From Pseudomonadota bacterium (GTDB taxonomy: Bacteria; Pseudomonadota; Alphaproteobacteria; Caulobacterales; Caulobacteraceae): 52,813 nucleotides of DNA. The stretch covers positions 1 through 52,813 of the forward strand of contig JAKBBV010000016.1 in the NCBI GenBank assembly GCA_021808285.1, in the 5' to 3' direction. Below, one piece after another: positions 24,013 to 32,660 of this stretch. Numbering within the stretch: position 1 is the first letter of the stretch; each line of letters starts with the position of its first letter. The position numbers were made by a program, and so were the translations under genes. Under the pieces are notes generated by a model. That model did not search any database. It was not told the DNA's origin and worked only from the letters and a program-made list of their open reading frames with translations.

Positions 24013-25761
24013 CTACTCGGCGGCCATGGCCGGGCGATCGGCCCGGCGCCCGCGCACCAAGCGGCCCGGCATGGCGCCCGTCGCCTCGCCATGTTCGAAC
24101 GTCACCTGACCCGAAACGATCGTGGCGCGATAGCCCCTGGCCTTCTGGATCATGCGCCGTCCTTGCGCGGGCAGGTCGAACACCATTTCCGGTGCGCAGA
24201 TCGACAGCGCGTCATAGTCGATCAGGTTCACATCCGCCTTCATGCCGGGCCTCAGGAGGCCGCGATCCTTGAAGCCGTAGAGGCGCGCGGTGTCGCGCGT
24301 CTGCATGGAGACGACCTTTTCCAGCGGCAAGGTGGGTCCGCGGCGGCGATCGCGCGTCCAGTAGCTCAGCATATAGGTGGGGAAGCTGGCGTCGCAGATC
24401 ACGCCGCAATGGGCGCCGCCGTCGGACAGGCTGAGCACGGTGGCGTCGTGGCCCATCATCTCCAGGATGTGGTCGAAATTGAACTTCGCGTAGTTGAGGA
24501 GCGGCAGATAGATATAGCCGCGCCCGTCCTTCTCCATCAGCATGTCATAGACGATGGCGTCCGGGGACTTGCCCGTGCGACGCGCCTCCGCCGCCACGCT
24601 CGCCTCGGCCGGAGGCTCGTAGTCGAGCACGCCGTCCTTCTCCAGACGGAACATGCGATCGTAGCCGCTCATCAGGATCATCCCCAGTCCCGGCATGGGC
24701 GGCGGGGTCTCGGCCAGGATCGCGGCGCGGACCTGCGGGTCCTTCAGGCGCATCAGGCGCTCGGCGAAGGGAAGATCGGCGATGGCCATATAGCTTGGCC
24801 GGGTCATGAAGGGGTGCACCGTGCTTTGCCAGCCCAGGACCAGGCCCGTGGGGCGGCAGGCGATCTGGGCGACGATGGGCGCGCCCTGGGCCCTCGCCTC
24901 GCTGGTCAGGCGCAGCATCTCGCGCCAGCTCTCCTGGGCCAGGGGATCCTGGAGCGGCGACTGCAGCAGGGCGTAGGTCACGGGACGACCTGTGCGCAGG
25001 GCGAGCGCCTTCATCCAGGCGAACTCGTCGAGCGCCGGGGTCAGGTCCGAAGCCATCTCGAACACGCCATGGCCCGCCTCGGCCATCGCCTCGCCGATGC
25101 CCAGAAGCTCGTCCGCGCCGGCGAAGGTCCCCGGGACCGGCTCGCCGTCCTTGGCCCGGTGCAGCTGGGTGCGGGAGGTGGAGAAACCCACCGCCCCGGC
25201 GTCCAGAGCCTCGCGCACGATCGCGGCCATGGCGGAAATGTCCTCCGGCGTCGCCACCTCGTTTCGCGCGCCGCGCTCGCCCATGACATAGGCGCGGATC
25301 GAACCGTGCGGCGCCTGCGCCGCCACATCGAGCACACGCGGCATGCGGTCGATCACGTCGAGATATTCAGGGAAGCTCTCCCAGCCCCAGCGGATGCCCT
25401 CGGCCAGGGCGGAGCCGGGGATATCCTCGACCCCCTCCATCAGGCTGATCAGCCAGTCGTGCCGGTCGGGCCGCGCCGGGGCGAAGCCGACGCCGCAATT
25501 GCCCATGACCAGGGTGGTCACCCCGTGCCAGCAGGAGGGCGAGAGCTGGGGATCCCAGGTCACCTGGCCGTCATAATGGGTGTGGATGTCGACCCAGCCG
25601 GGGGTGACGATGTGTCCGGAAGCGTCGATCTCGCGCCTTCCCTGGCCGGAGACTTGGCCCACCTCGACAATGCGGTCGCCGGAGATAGCCAGATCCGCCT
25701 GGCGGGCCTCTCCCCCCGTTCCATCCACCACCTGACCGCCGCGAATGACAAGATCGTGCAT
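24013..25761 (-). CDS. Amidohydrolase-3 / N-acyl-D-amino-acid deacylase family protein
   Basis: 582 residues from the ATG at 25761 (AAGGGAGA upstream); an in-frame upstream extension to 25869 has no family sequence. The N-terminal composite beta domain ([14 protein letters not shown]) leads to the metal motif DIHTHYDGQ (H60, H62), then GNCGVGFAP with C89, a metal ligand in D-aminoacylases, and the SDGGAHCG and [22 protein letters not shown] motifs late in the chain. Family members release amino acids from N-acyl-D-amino acids; several clades have other substrates. It is divergent from prmA by 171 bp. Confidence 0.88.
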   Translation of the reverse strand: MHDLVIRGGQVVDGTGGEARQADLAISGDRIVEVGQVSGQGRREIDASGHIVTPGWVDIHTHYDGQVTWDPQLSPSCWHGVTTLVMGNCGVGFAPARPDRHDWLISLMEGVEDIPGSALAEGIRWGWESFPEYLDVIDRMPRVLDVAAQAPHGSIRAYVMGERGARNEVATPEDISAMAAIVREALDAGAVGFSTSRTQLHRAKDGEPVPGTFAGADELLGIGEAMAEAGHGVFEMASDLTPALDEFAWMKALALRTGRPVTYALLQSPLQDPLAQESWREMLRLTSEARAQGAPIVAQIACRPTGLVLGWQSTVHPFMTRPSYMAIADLPFAERLMRLKDPQVRAAILAETPPPMPGLGMILMSGYDRMFRLEKDGVLDYEPPAEASVAAEARRTGKSPDAIVYDMLMEKDGRGYIYLPLLNYAKFNFDHILEMMGHDATVLSLSDGGAHCGVICDASFPTYMLSYWTRDRRRGPTLPLEKVVSMQTRDTARLYGFKDRGLLRPGMKADVNLIDYDALSICAPEMVFDLPAQGRRMIQKARGYRATIVSGQVTFEHGEATGAMPGRLVRGRRADRPAMAAE

Positions 25762-25932
25762 GGCGTCCGTCTCCCTTGAGAAGGCAGGCCGCGAATGATT
25801 CCGGGCCGCGCTTGCAGCCCAGTCTACGGCCTTTGGTCGCAGTGCAGACCCGGTTGACGCCCGCGTCAAGCGTCACGTGAGGTCAAGGACCCGGTTTTCT
25901 TCTCCCCTCCGGCGTGCTGTAGCGGGCGCCTG

Positions 25933-26811
25933 ATGACCGAAGACGCCCAACAGATCATCGCCCGGGGCCCGCGCGCCGAGGCCGAGGCCGCCGCCGCCGC
26001 GATCGAGCGAGACCCCGCTCTGGAGAGCCTGACCTTTTCGATCATCGAGGAGGACGAGGCCCGGGCCGTCTGGCGCATCGACGCCTATCCCACCTCGACG
26101 GAGGAGGCCGACGCCCTCATCGCCTTCCTCCGGGCGCGGCCCGGCTTGAGCGTAGGGATCGAAAGGCTCGCCGATGCGGACTGGCTGGCCCTGGCGCTGT
26201 CGGGCCTACCCCCCGTGCGCGCCGGACGGTTCTTCGTCTTCGGCGCCCATGACCGGGGCCGGGCGCCCTCGCACACGATCAATCTGAGGATCGAGGCCGG
26301 CGCCGCCTTCGGCACGGGCCATCATGGGACCACGGTGGGATGTCTGCTCGCCCTGGACGCCCTTCTCAAGGCGCGCCGCTTCCGCCGCGTGCTCGATGTC
26401 GGGACCGGCACGGGCGTGCTGGCCCTGGCGGCGGCGCGCACCGGGGCCCATCGCGCCGTCGGCACGGACATCGATCCGGTCTCGGTGCGCATCGCGAGGG
26501 AGAACGGCCTCATCAACCGCGTGCGCCGCCCGCATTGCGCCTTCGTGCGCGCCGACGGCTTGGGGGCCCCGGTGGTGCGCGAAGGGGGGCCTTACGACCT
26601 CGTCATGGCCAACATCCTCGCCCCGCCCCTGGTGCGCCTGGCCCCGGCCATCCGCCGCGCCACCCGGCCGGGCGGCGTTATCGTGCTCTCCGGCCTGCTG
26701 CGCGGTCAGGCCCGGCGGGTCCTCGCCGCCTATCGCTCGCAGGGCTGTGTGCTGGTTCGCCGCCTGAACCGCGACGCCTGGGCCACCCTGGTGCTCAAGC
26801 GGCCGGGGTGA
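25933..26811 (+). CDS. prmA: Ribosomal protein L11 methyltransferase
   Basis: 292 residues, usual length. An N-terminal substrate-recognition domain of about 100 residues is followed by a class I methyltransferase fold: [19 protein letters not shown]-binding [14 protein letters not shown] (about 155-168), [16 protein letters not shown] and [15 protein letters not shown] (the NxLAxPL signature of PrmA). It trimethylates ribosomal protein L11 using S-adenosylmethionine. The ATG has no strong ribosome-binding site. The hexuronate genes downstream start 69 bp later and may share its transcript. Confidence 0.93.
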   Translation: MTEDAQQIIARGPRAEAEAAAAAIERDPALESLTFSIIEEDEARAVWRIDAYPTSTEEADALIAFLRARPGLSVGIERLADADWLALALSGLPPVRAGRFFVFGAHDRGRAPSHTINLRIEAGAAFGTGHHGTTVGCLLALDALLKARRFRRVLDVGTGTGVLALAAARTGAHRAVGTDIDPVSVRIARENGLINRVRRPHCAFVRADGLGAPVVREGGPYDLVMANILAPPLVRLAPAIRRATRPGGVIVLSGLLRGQARRVLAAYRSQGCVLVRRLNRDAWATLVLKRPG

Positions 26812-26880
26812 AGCGGCGCGAGCCGCCGGCGCTGTCACTGTCTTACGGGACGCCGCGCCGGGGCCTATGCTCCACACGCC

Positions 26881-28293
26881 ATGGCCGCCCCGCTCCTCCA
26901 TCCCGACCGCCTGTTCCCGGCCGATCCGGGGGTTCGCGCCCTGGCCCGGGAGCTGTTCGCTCAGGTGGAGGCCCTGCCGATCCTCAGCCCGCACGGCCAT
27001 TGCGATCCGGCCTGGTTCGCCGCCGACGCGCCGTTTCCCGACCCGGCCAGCCTGATCGTCACCCCGGACCACTATGTGCTGCGCCTTCTTGTCAGCCAGG
27101 GGGTGAGCCTGGAGTCCCTGGGCGTCGCCCCGCGCGACGGCGGGCCCTTCGAGACCGATCCGCGCGCCATCTGGAGACGGTTCGCGGAGGGCTACCGCCT
27201 GTTCGCCGGCACGCCCTCGCGGCTGTGGCTGGACTTCGTCTTCGCCGAGGTCTTCGGCCTCCAGGAGCCGCTCGGCCCGGCCACCGCCGACGCCCATTAC
27301 GACGCCATCTCCGAGGCCCTGATGCGGCCGGAGTTCCGTCCCCGCGCGCTTTATGAGCGGTTCGGGGTCGAGGCCCTGGCGACCACGGAGGGCGCGCTCG
27401 ATCCGCTGGATCACCACCGGGCGGTCGCCGCCAGCGGCTGGGGCGGGCGCATCGTCCCCACCTTCCGCCCCGACGGCGCGCTCGACCCGGACCAGGAGGA
27501 TTTCCGGGATCAGCTGGCCGGGCTCTGCGAGGCGACCGGCGAGGACGCCCTTTCCTGGCCCGGCTATCTGGCGGCCCTGCGGGCGCGGCGCGCGCACTTC
27601 ATCGCCCACGGCGCCAGGGCGAGCGATCACGGTCCGCCCAGCGCGGCGAGCCTGGACCTCTCCGAGCCTCAGGCCGAGGCCCTGTTCGCCAGGGTGGCGC
27701 GGGGAGCGCCGGAGAGCGGGGACGCGGAGGCGTTCCGCGCCCACATGCTCGTGCGCATGGCGGAGATGAGCGTGGAGGATGGCCTGGTCATGCAGCTCCA
27801 CGCCGGGGCGCTGCGCAATCACGATCCGGCCACCCTGGCGAGGTTCGGCCGCGACAAGGGCGCCGACATGCCTCAGGCTGTGGATTTCGTGCGCGGCCTT
27901 GCGCCCCTCCTCCACCGCTTCGGCCACGCCGAGGGCTTCACCCTCATCGCCTTCACCCTGGATGAGACCACCTATAGCCGCGAGCTGGCGCCCCTGGCGG
28001 GGTTCTATCCGGCGCTGAAGCTCGGAGCGCCCTGGTGGTTCCACGACAGTCCGCAGGGCATGCGGCGGTTCCGCGAACAGGCCACGGAGACGGCCGGCTT
28101 TTTCAACACTGTCGGCTTCACCGACGACACCCGCGCCTTCCTCTCGATCCCCGCCCGCCACGATCTGGCGCGACGCATGGACTGCGCCTTTCTGGCCCGC
28201 CTCGCCGCCGAGCATCGGCTGAGGCGTGAGGAGGCGGCGGACATCGCCCGGGCGCTCGCCTATGACCTCGCCAAGGCGGCCTATCGCCTGTGA
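26881..28293 (+). CDS. uxaC: Uronate isomerase (glucuronate/galacturonate isomerase)
   Basis: 470 residues, the normal length. The N-terminus LHPDRLFPADPGVRALARELF and ILSPHGHCDPAWFA (metal-site H-x-H at about 38-40), LWLDFVFAEVFGL, and the C-terminal DDTRAFLSIPARHDLARRM identify the UxaC family. It converts glucuronate to fructuronate or galacturonate to tagaturonate in the cytoplasm, the first step of hexuronate breakdown. It overlaps the next gene by 4 bases (GTGA), so product can pass to the reductase encoded there. No kdgR/exuR-type regulator is adjacent. Confidence 0.95.
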   Translation: MAAPLLHPDRLFPADPGVRALARELFAQVEALPILSPHGHCDPAWFAADAPFPDPASLIVTPDHYVLRLLVSQGVSLESLGVAPRDGGPFETDPRAIWRRFAEGYRLFAGTPSRLWLDFVFAEVFGLQEPLGPATADAHYDAISEALMRPEFRPRALYERFGVEALATTEGALDPLDHHRAVAASGWGGRIVPTFRPDGALDPDQEDFRDQLAGLCEATGEDALSWPGYLAALRARRAHFIAHGARASDHGPPSAASLDLSEPQAEALFARVARGAPESGDAEAFRAHMLVRMAEMSVEDGLVMQLHAGALRNHDPATLARFGRDKGADMPQAVDFVRGLAPLLHRFGHAEGFTLIAFTLDETTYSRELAPLAGFYPALKLGAPWWFHDSPQGMRRFREQATETAGFFNTVGFTDDTRAFLSIPARHDLARRMDCAFLARLAAEHRLRREEAADIARALAYDLAKAAYRL

Positions 28294-29681
28294 GGCCCCT
28301 CCCCCTCAACGCCGCGCGCCTCTCAGACCTCCCGGCCGGAATCGCGCGGCCCGCCTATGACCGCGCGGCGCTGCGGACCGGCGTCGTGCACCTGGGTCCC
28401 GGAGCCTTCTTCCGCGCCCATCAGGCCCCGGTATTCGACGCCCTGGCGGCGGACGGGGAGAGGCGCTTTGGCGTCCTGGCGGCGGCGCTTGTCTCTCCGC
28501 ACCGGGCTGCGGCTCTTCAGGCCCAGGACGGGCTCTATGTGCTTGAGGTGCGCGAGGGCGAGGCGCGGAGGCGGCGGGCGGTCGGCGCCGTGCGGGGCGC
28601 CCTGGCGGCGGCGGCGGCGCAGGATCAGCTCCTGGCGGCCCTCGCCGCGCCCACGACCCATCTGGTGACCCTCACGATCACCGAGGCGGGCTATGGCGCC
28701 GGCCCCGGAACGGGCGGATCGGCCGCAGCCGCCCTGCTCGCCGAGGCCCTCGCCCTGCGGCGGGACCGGGGCCTCGCCCCTTTCACGGCCCTGTCCTGCG
28801 ACAATCTCGACGACAACGGCGCTCGCCTGCGGAGCCTGGTCCTCGCCGCCGCGCGCGATCGCCCCGACCTTGCCGACTGGATCGCGTGGCGCGGGGCCTT
28901 TCCCTCCAGCATGGTCGACCGGATCGCCCCCGCCGCCGACGCAGAGGACCGTGCGTGTCTGGCGGCCGAGACAGGCGTCAGCGACGCCGCATTGACGCTC
29001 ACCGAGCCGTTCTGGCGCTGGGTGATCGAGGATCGCTTCGCCGGCGCCCGCCCCGACCTGGAGCGCGCCGGGGTGACCCTCACCCGCGACGTGCGCCCCT
29101 TCGCCCGGGCCAAGCTGCGCCTCCTCAACGCCGCCCATTCGGCCCTCGCCTATCTGGGCCTGCTTCAAGGCGACACCTTCGTCCACGAGGCCATCGCCAG
29201 ACCTGGGCTCGCGGCCCTGGTGGAGCGGCTGTGGGACGAGGCCGCCGCGACCCTGGCCCCGCCGCCGGAGCTGGACCTGGCGCGATATCGCGCGGACCTC
29301 ATGCGGCGCTTCGCCAACGCCGCCCTGGCCCACCGGCTCGACCAGGTCGCCTCCGACGGGTCGCAGAAGCTGCCGCCGCGCCTGATCGCGCCCCTGGCCG
29401 AGCGCGAGGGCCGCCCCTCCCCCGCCCTCGCCCTGGCCGTGGCCGCCTGGCTCAAGGCGGCGGGCGCTGCGGACCGCCGGTTCACGGATGCGAAGGACGA
29501 GCATCTGAAAGCGTGGGCCCGGGACGGGGGCGAGGCCCCCGAGCGGCTGGCCCGGGCCGAGCGTGACGGCCTGCTCCCGGTTCTGCCGCCCCTGGGGCGG
29601 CGCCACGTGGCCGAGGCCCTCGCCCGCCTCGACAGCGCCGGGCCAGAGGCGGCGCTGGCCGCCGCGATCGCGGAGGGCTGA
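28290..29681 (+). CDS. uxuB: Mannitol-dehydrogenase-family fructuronate reductase
   Basis: 463 residues from a GTG overlapping the uxaC stop. The nucleotide-binding start VVHLGPGAFFRAHQAPVF (about 32-49) and the catalytic signature FARAKLRLLNAAHSALAYLG (about 271-290; K, N and H of the long-chain mannitol dehydrogenase active site) are intact. It reduces fructuronate to mannonate (UxuB) or tagaturonate to altronate (UxaB); the pairing with UxaC supports either. I favour UxuB. Later pathway genes (mannonate dehydratase, KDG kinase) are not in the window. Confidence 0.88.
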   Translation: MRPLPLNAARLSDLPAGIARPAYDRAALRTGVVHLGPGAFFRAHQAPVFDALAADGERRFGVLAAALVSPHRAAALQAQDGLYVLEVREGEARRRRAVGAVRGALAAAAAQDQLLAALAAPTTHLVTLTITEAGYGAGPGTGGSAAAALLAEALALRRDRGLAPFTALSCDNLDDNGARLRSLVLAAARDRPDLADWIAWRGAFPSSMVDRIAPAADAEDRACLAAETGVSDAALTLTEPFWRWVIEDRFAGARPDLERAGVTLTRDVRPFARAKLRLLNAAHSALAYLGLLQGDTFVHEAIARPGLAALVERLWDEAAATLAPPPELDLARYRADLMRRFANAALAHRLDQVASDGSQKLPPRLIAPLAEREGRPSPALALAVAAWLKAAGAADRRFTDAKDEHLKAWARDGGEAPERLARAERDGLLPVLPPLGRRHVAEALARLDSAGPEAALAAAIAEG

Positions 29682-29686
29682 AGCCC

Positions 29687-30295
29687 CTATTTCTCCAGCT
29701 TGGCGGTCAGAACGTCCAGGTGCTTGACGAGACCGTCGGCGCCGCCGGACTTCACCGGCCCGGCGAAGTCGGCGCGGCGGGTGGTCAGCTGGCTCACCCC
29801 GTTGAAATAGATGTCGATGATCCGCCAGCCCTCGTCCGTCTGGTGAACGCGGTAGAGCAGAGTCACCGGCGCGCTCTTGGGCGAGGTCAGGAGGCAGGGC
29901 ACGATCTTGTCGAGGCCCCGCGTCTGGACCGCGCTCAGGTGGAAGGTCTGGCCGGAATAACCGTCGAAATTGCTGGCGTAGTTGGCCACGGTGAAGCGGG
30001 TGAAGGCGGACGTCACCGCCGCGCGCTGAGCCTCGGTGAAGCTGGTCCAGGAGGGCCCCACGGCGAAGCGGGTCATGGTCGCGAGGTCGAAATCCTGCGC
30101 GATCGCCGGCGCCAGGATCTTGGCCCGACCTTGGGTCCCCGCTGCGGCGCCGGCCCTCATGGCGGCCAGGAGGGCGGTGTCGAACGCCTCGACCCGGGCC
30201 GCGGCGGGGTCGGACTGGGCGAGCGCCGGAGCGGCGGCGACTAGGACGCCGCAGGCGAGCAGGGCGGAGGCGAAAAGCGAGAGCGAACGGTTCAT
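29687..30295 (-). CDS. mlaC: MlaC/Ttg2D-family periplasmic phospholipid-binding protein
   Basis: 202 residues from the ATG at 30295 (AAGGTGAGACAG before it). The signal peptide is about 1-26 (ends APALAQ). The MlaC pattern is present: an ILAPAIAQDFDLATMTRFAVG stretch in which PAIAQDFDL marks the family, an FTEAQRAAVTSAFTRFTVANYAS helix, and GWRIIDIYFNGVSQLTTRRADF near the end. MlaC shuttles phospholipids between outer and inner membrane. No other mla genes are adjacent, so it may be a stand-alone paralogue. It is convergent with uxuB (5 bp) and divergent from the hydrolase at 30381. Confidence 0.85.
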   Translation of the reverse strand: MNRSLSLFASALLACGVLVAAAPALAQSDPAAARVEAFDTALLAAMRAGAAAGTQGRAKILAPAIAQDFDLATMTRFAVGPSWTSFTEAQRAAVTSAFTRFTVANYASNFDGYSGQTFHLSAVQTRGLDKIVPCLLTSPKSAPVTLLYRVHQTDEGWRIIDIYFNGVSQLTTRRADFAGPVKSGGADGLVKHLDVLTAKLEK

Positions 30296-30380
30296 CTGTC
30301 TCACCTTGGGGGCCCGGCGGCCGCGCGTCGAGAGGCGGCCCGGCGATTGTGCTGGACCCCTACTTAGCCGATCATGTGGC

Positions 30381-31115
30381 ATGATCGAACATCGCCCCCA
30401 GATTCCCACGCGCGACGGCGCCTGCGAGACCTTCATCTGCCATCCCGAGCGGGGCGGTCCCTTTCCCATCGTGATCTTCTATATGGACGCTCCGGCGATC
30501 CGCGAGGAGCTGCGCGACATGGCCCGGCGCATCGCCGCCAGCGGCTATTATGTCATGCTGCCCAACCTCTATTACCGTTCCGGGGTGCTGGAGCTGCCGT
30601 CCATGACCGGACCCGACGCCGAGGCGGTGCGGGCGCGCATGTTCGAGCTGATGGGATCGCTGAGCATTCCCCTGGTGATGAGCGACACCGAAGGCCTCCT
30701 CGCCCACGCCGCCGCCGATGGCGCCGCGGCGCCCGGATCGGTGGGGACGGTGGGCTATTGCATGAGCGGTCAATATGCGGCGAACGCCGCGACCCATTTC
30801 CCGGATCGCGTGACCGCCGCCGCCTCCTTCTACGGGGTGAGCCTGGTCACCGACCGACCCGACAGCCCGCACCTGGCCGGGGACAAGACCAAGGCCGAGC
30901 TGTATTTCGGTTGCGCCGAGACCGACCGCTGGGCGCCGCCGGAGATGGTCGCCGCCCTGCAGGCGTCGATGTCCGCCTCGCCCGCCCGCGCCGAGGTCGA
31001 AATCTATCCGGGCGCGGATCATGGCTTCGCCTTCCCCCAGCGCGCCGTCTACAATCCCCGCGCCGCCGACCGTCACTGGGAGCGGCTGCTGGCCCTGTTC
31101 GCGCGCAACCTCTGA
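30381..31115 (+). CDS. Dienelactone hydrolase family protein
   Basis: 244 residues from the ATG at 30381; an in-frame open stretch upstream is antisense to mlaC and is not used. The alpha/beta hydrolase core has the cysteine nucleophile elbow GYCMSGQ (C127), acid D182 (GCAETDRWAP) and H214 (PGADHGF), the triad of dienelactone hydrolases. Close relatives act on lactones or esters, but substrates are mostly unassigned. It is the last gene before the accessory scar. Three bases before the ATG there is no clear Shine-Dalgarno, so a leaderless or weak start is possible. Confidence 0.85.
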   Translation: MIEHRPQIPTRDGACETFICHPERGGPFPIVIFYMDAPAIREELRDMARRIAASGYYVMLPNLYYRSGVLELPSMTGPDAEAVRARMFELMGSLSIPLVMSDTEGLLAHAAADGAAAPGSVGTVGYCMSGQYAANAATHFPDRVTAAASFYGVSLVTDRPDSPHLAGDKTKAELYFGCAETDRWAPPEMVAALQASMSASPARAEVEIYPGADHGFAFPQRAVYNPRAADRHWERLLALFARNL

Positions 31116-31289
31116 GGGCGTGGGCGCCGTCCATCGGCGACACCGCATCTGGATTTGGCCCAACGCGTCATCGACCGGGTTAAGATGATGGGCCACTTCA
31201 AAATCCATCTTCAAAGTCCCATGCTACTGAAACTATGAAGTTTATTCCCTTTTTGACGCCTGGGGATGTGGCCAAGGCGGCAACATTCC

Positions 31290-31399
31290 CGGTCACATTT
31301 GGTAAGGTGGCGGGTCACAAAGGGTAACCTTCTGGTCACGTCCTGGGCGCGTATTGGCAACATCTTGGGCCACATCCTGGTCGCCTTCGGGATCGCCCT
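31290..31399 (+). repeat. 11-bp-periodic degenerate tandem repeat, array B
   Basis: The core TGG(T/G/C)C(A/G)C, with some slips, begins at 31290, 31300, about 31312, 31322, 31333, 31344, 31355, 31366, 31378 and 31389; between 31322 and 31366 the spacing is exactly 11 bp. Translation of the region shows the matching 11-residue period (GNLLVTSWARI then GNILGHILVAF), as expected of an 11-bp repeat read over 33 bases. An AT-rich block precedes it on the same side as in array A. Confidence 0.8.
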
Positions 31400-31412
31400 T
31401 GAGGTCGGCGAA

Positions 31413-31446
31413 CGGATCGAAACCGCAGACGGATCGAAGCCACAGT
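31413..31446 (+). repeat. 17-bp tandem duplication
   Basis: Two adjacent copies beginning CGGATCGAARCCRCAG, differing at two positions, just right of array B. Confidence 0.7.
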
Positions 31447-31693
31447 CCGTCTCGTCACGAACGCCGTCGAGCCCCGCGCGCGAGACCGGGCCCTTGGGGA
31501 CGTGCAGGCGGGGCCTGGGCGGCGCTAAAAAAGACTTTTGGGCAGAGGCTTAAGCCGATCGTATAGGCCGCCCTCTTGTCTCGCCAAAATCGCAAAGCCG
31601 ATTTCCTCCCGCCCTGTTTGCGTACAGGCGAAGAAACGTCCCAACTTTCCCTGTCTCATTCTCGGGAGGCCCTCCATCGCCGCCGCGCCGGGT

Positions 31694-31719
31694 CAATTGA
31701 GTATTGTGTCCGCGGAACT
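31694..31719 (+). repeat. 26-bp direct repeat, left copy
   Basis: Begins CAATTGAGTATTGTGTC and ends GCGGAACT; it matches the copy at 32277-32302 in 24 of 26 bases and in the GC-rich flank to its left. The two copies bracket about 560 bp that contains the RAYT-like pseudogene. Confidence 0.75.
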
Positions 31720-31738
31720 CCATGTCCGCGGAACTCCA
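31707..31738 (+). repeat. Perfect 16-bp tandem duplication
   Basis: TGTCCGCGGAACTCCA occurs twice back to back. It overlaps the right end of the 26-bp repeat and contains the palindrome TCCGCGGA. Confidence 0.9.
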
Positions 31739-31826
31739 TGGCGGGGCTCCCGGTCGCAAAGATGACGGAAGCCCAAAGTGTGGACGAGGTTTTGCATTTT
31801 GTCAATTCTTGGGGATGGCGGCAGGA

Positions 31827-31892
31827 GTCGCCCTGGTTCCAAGCCTCCTCGATGAACGCCCGGACGACGGCTTCGTCGGGGGTGACGTGGCA
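31827..31892 (-). pseudogene. Possible fragment of a SnoaL-like/ester-cyclase gene
   Basis: The minus strand encodes VTPDEAVVRAFIEEAWNQGD, which resembles the first helix of SnoaL-like proteins (VRRFIEE.WNQGD). The similarity stops on both sides and the frame closes soon after, so at most this is a remnant. Short length makes the assignment weak. Confidence 0.3.
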
Positions 31893-32013
31893 TTCCAAGG
31901 TCAAGTTCCGCCTTTCGATGACATCCGCCGCACAACCTCTGAGTTCCGGAGGCTGCAGGGGCCCAATGCCCAATTCCCGCCGTCCTATGCCTTACGGGAG
32001 CATCCCCCGAGGC

Positions 32014-32243
32014 TCACCCCTCGCGACAATCGATCCGCCGCGAAGAGCGCCGATGCGCCTCCGTTAGCATCGCCCTCAGGGCCCGGCCCCCGCCGGGAAC
32101 GCGGATCAGGTGAATAGGGTTGGGCATCAGGCAATAGGCCCAGACCTCCACTCCCGCCGAGGCGCACCCCTCTGACGCCGCTCGCCGCGCTGCGTCACAT
32201 GATGGGCAAGCCCCTCGACCACGATTCTCGCCAGCCGCGCCAT
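32014..32243 (-). pseudogene. Broken RAYT/IS200-like (Y1) transposase
   Basis: From the ATG at 32243 the minus strand reads MARLARIVVEGLAHHVTQRG followed by ERRQ, the typical opening of REP-associated tyrosine transposases. Then an internal deletion with a frameshift (around 32165-32195) joins to SAGVEVWAYCLMPNPIHLIR, the HUH-motif region. There the first metal-binding histidine (HxH) is replaced: NPIHL instead of NHVHL. AHRRSSRRIDCREG follows to a stop at 32014. Both the missing catalytic tyrosine region and the lost histidine make it inactive. Confidence 0.8.
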
Positions 32244-32276
32244 GAGGGCCAGACTGGGCTCGCCGCCGCGCCGCGC

Positions 32277-32302
32277 CAATTGAGTCTTGTGTCAGCGGAA
32301 CT
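32277..32302 (+). repeat. 26-bp direct repeat, right copy
   Basis: CAATTGAGTCTTGTGTC...GCGGAACT, 24/26 identical to 31694-31719. It lies immediately upstream (in transposase orientation) of the RAYT-like pseudogene and about 13 bp before the brnT promoter. It continues into GTCAG-CGGAA-CTGAC, a small inverted repeat. Confidence 0.75.
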
Positions 32303-32314
32303 GACGGCCGCGCC

Positions 32315-32343
32315 TTGTGTAATTACAATTCCATAATTATATA
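32315..32343 (+). promoter_or_regulatory. brnTA promoter with palindromic operator
   Basis: -35 TTGTGT (32315-32320), 17-bp spacer, -10 TATATA (32338-32343). The perfect palindrome TGTAATTACA (32318-32327) overlaps the -35 box and is the likely BrnA/BrnTA operator for autorepression. The brnT GTG begins 6 bases after the -10 box, so the transcript start and start codon nearly coincide. Confidence 0.75.
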
Positions 32344-32348
32344 AAGCC

Positions 32349-32660
32349 GTGACCAGCGTTCGATTTGAGTGGGACGAGGCCAAGAACCTCTCAAATCAGC
32401 GCAAGCATGAAGGTGTGAGCTTCGAGGAAGCCCGTCAGGTATTTCAGGATCCGCTGCACCTCTCGGTGCAGGACCGCATCGAGGGCGGCGAGCAACGGTG
32501 GCAAACCGTTGGGGCGGTCCAGGGCTTCGTGATCCTCGTGGTGGCGCACACCGTCACGGAGAAAGACGCCGACGGCCGGACGGTTGAGATCATCCGCATC
32601 ATTTCAGCGCGACGGGCCACGCCGCGAGAAAGGCGACGCTATGAAAACGAAGACGGTTAG
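32349..32660 (+). CDS. brnT: BrnT-family ribonuclease toxin
   Basis: 103 residues, GTG start. It shows the BrnT pattern: FEWDEAKNLSNQRKHEGVSFEEARQVFQD at the N-terminus, and EIIRIISARRATPRERRRYEN at the C-terminus. BrnT is a RelE-fold RNase that blocks translation; it is neutralised by BrnA binding. No truncation or missing segment is seen, so it is probably functional. The gene is preceded by a strong promoter and no Shine-Dalgarno, consistent with leaderless translation. It is the first gene of the pair, and the stop lies 20 bases inside brnA. Confidence 0.93.
   Translation: MTSVRFEWDEAKNLSNQRKHEGVSFEEARQVFQDPLHLSVQDRIEGGEQRWQTVGAVQGFVILVVAHTVTEKDADGRTVEIIRIISARRATPRERRRYENEDG

Larger units (their letters stand above)
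31116..32314. other. 1.2-kb region of repeats and gene fragments, no intact gene
   Basis: Left to right: AT-rich block 31188-31262 with AAACT-ATGA-AGTTT dyad and a tandem CTTCAAA repeat; 11-bp array B (31290-31399); 17-bp tandem pair (31413-31446); 10-bp palindrome GGCTTAAGCC (31547-31556); 26-bp direct repeats (31694, 32277); 16-bp tandem duplication (31707-31738); possible SnoaL-like fragment (31827-31892, minus); RAYT-like transposase pseudogene (32014-32243, minus). Confidence 0.65.

Noticed and set aside
24091-25779. 562-codon open frame antisense to the D-aminoacylase-family gene
   Set aside because: No recognisable domain; the minus-strand gene is complete.
26206-28215. 669-codon open frame antisense to prmA/uxaC
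   Set aside because: A high-GC shadow of real genes: no family motif, no ribosome-binding site, and the opposite strand encodes complete UxaC and PrmA.
31266-31553. Short open frame across 11-bp array B
   Set aside because: Its 11-residue periodicity is produced by the DNA repeat itself; array A gives different frames, so no protein is conserved.
31547-31556. GGCTTAAGCC as a CtrA site
   Set aside because: A TTAA half-site only, with no second half-site at the right spacing and no gene nearby to control.
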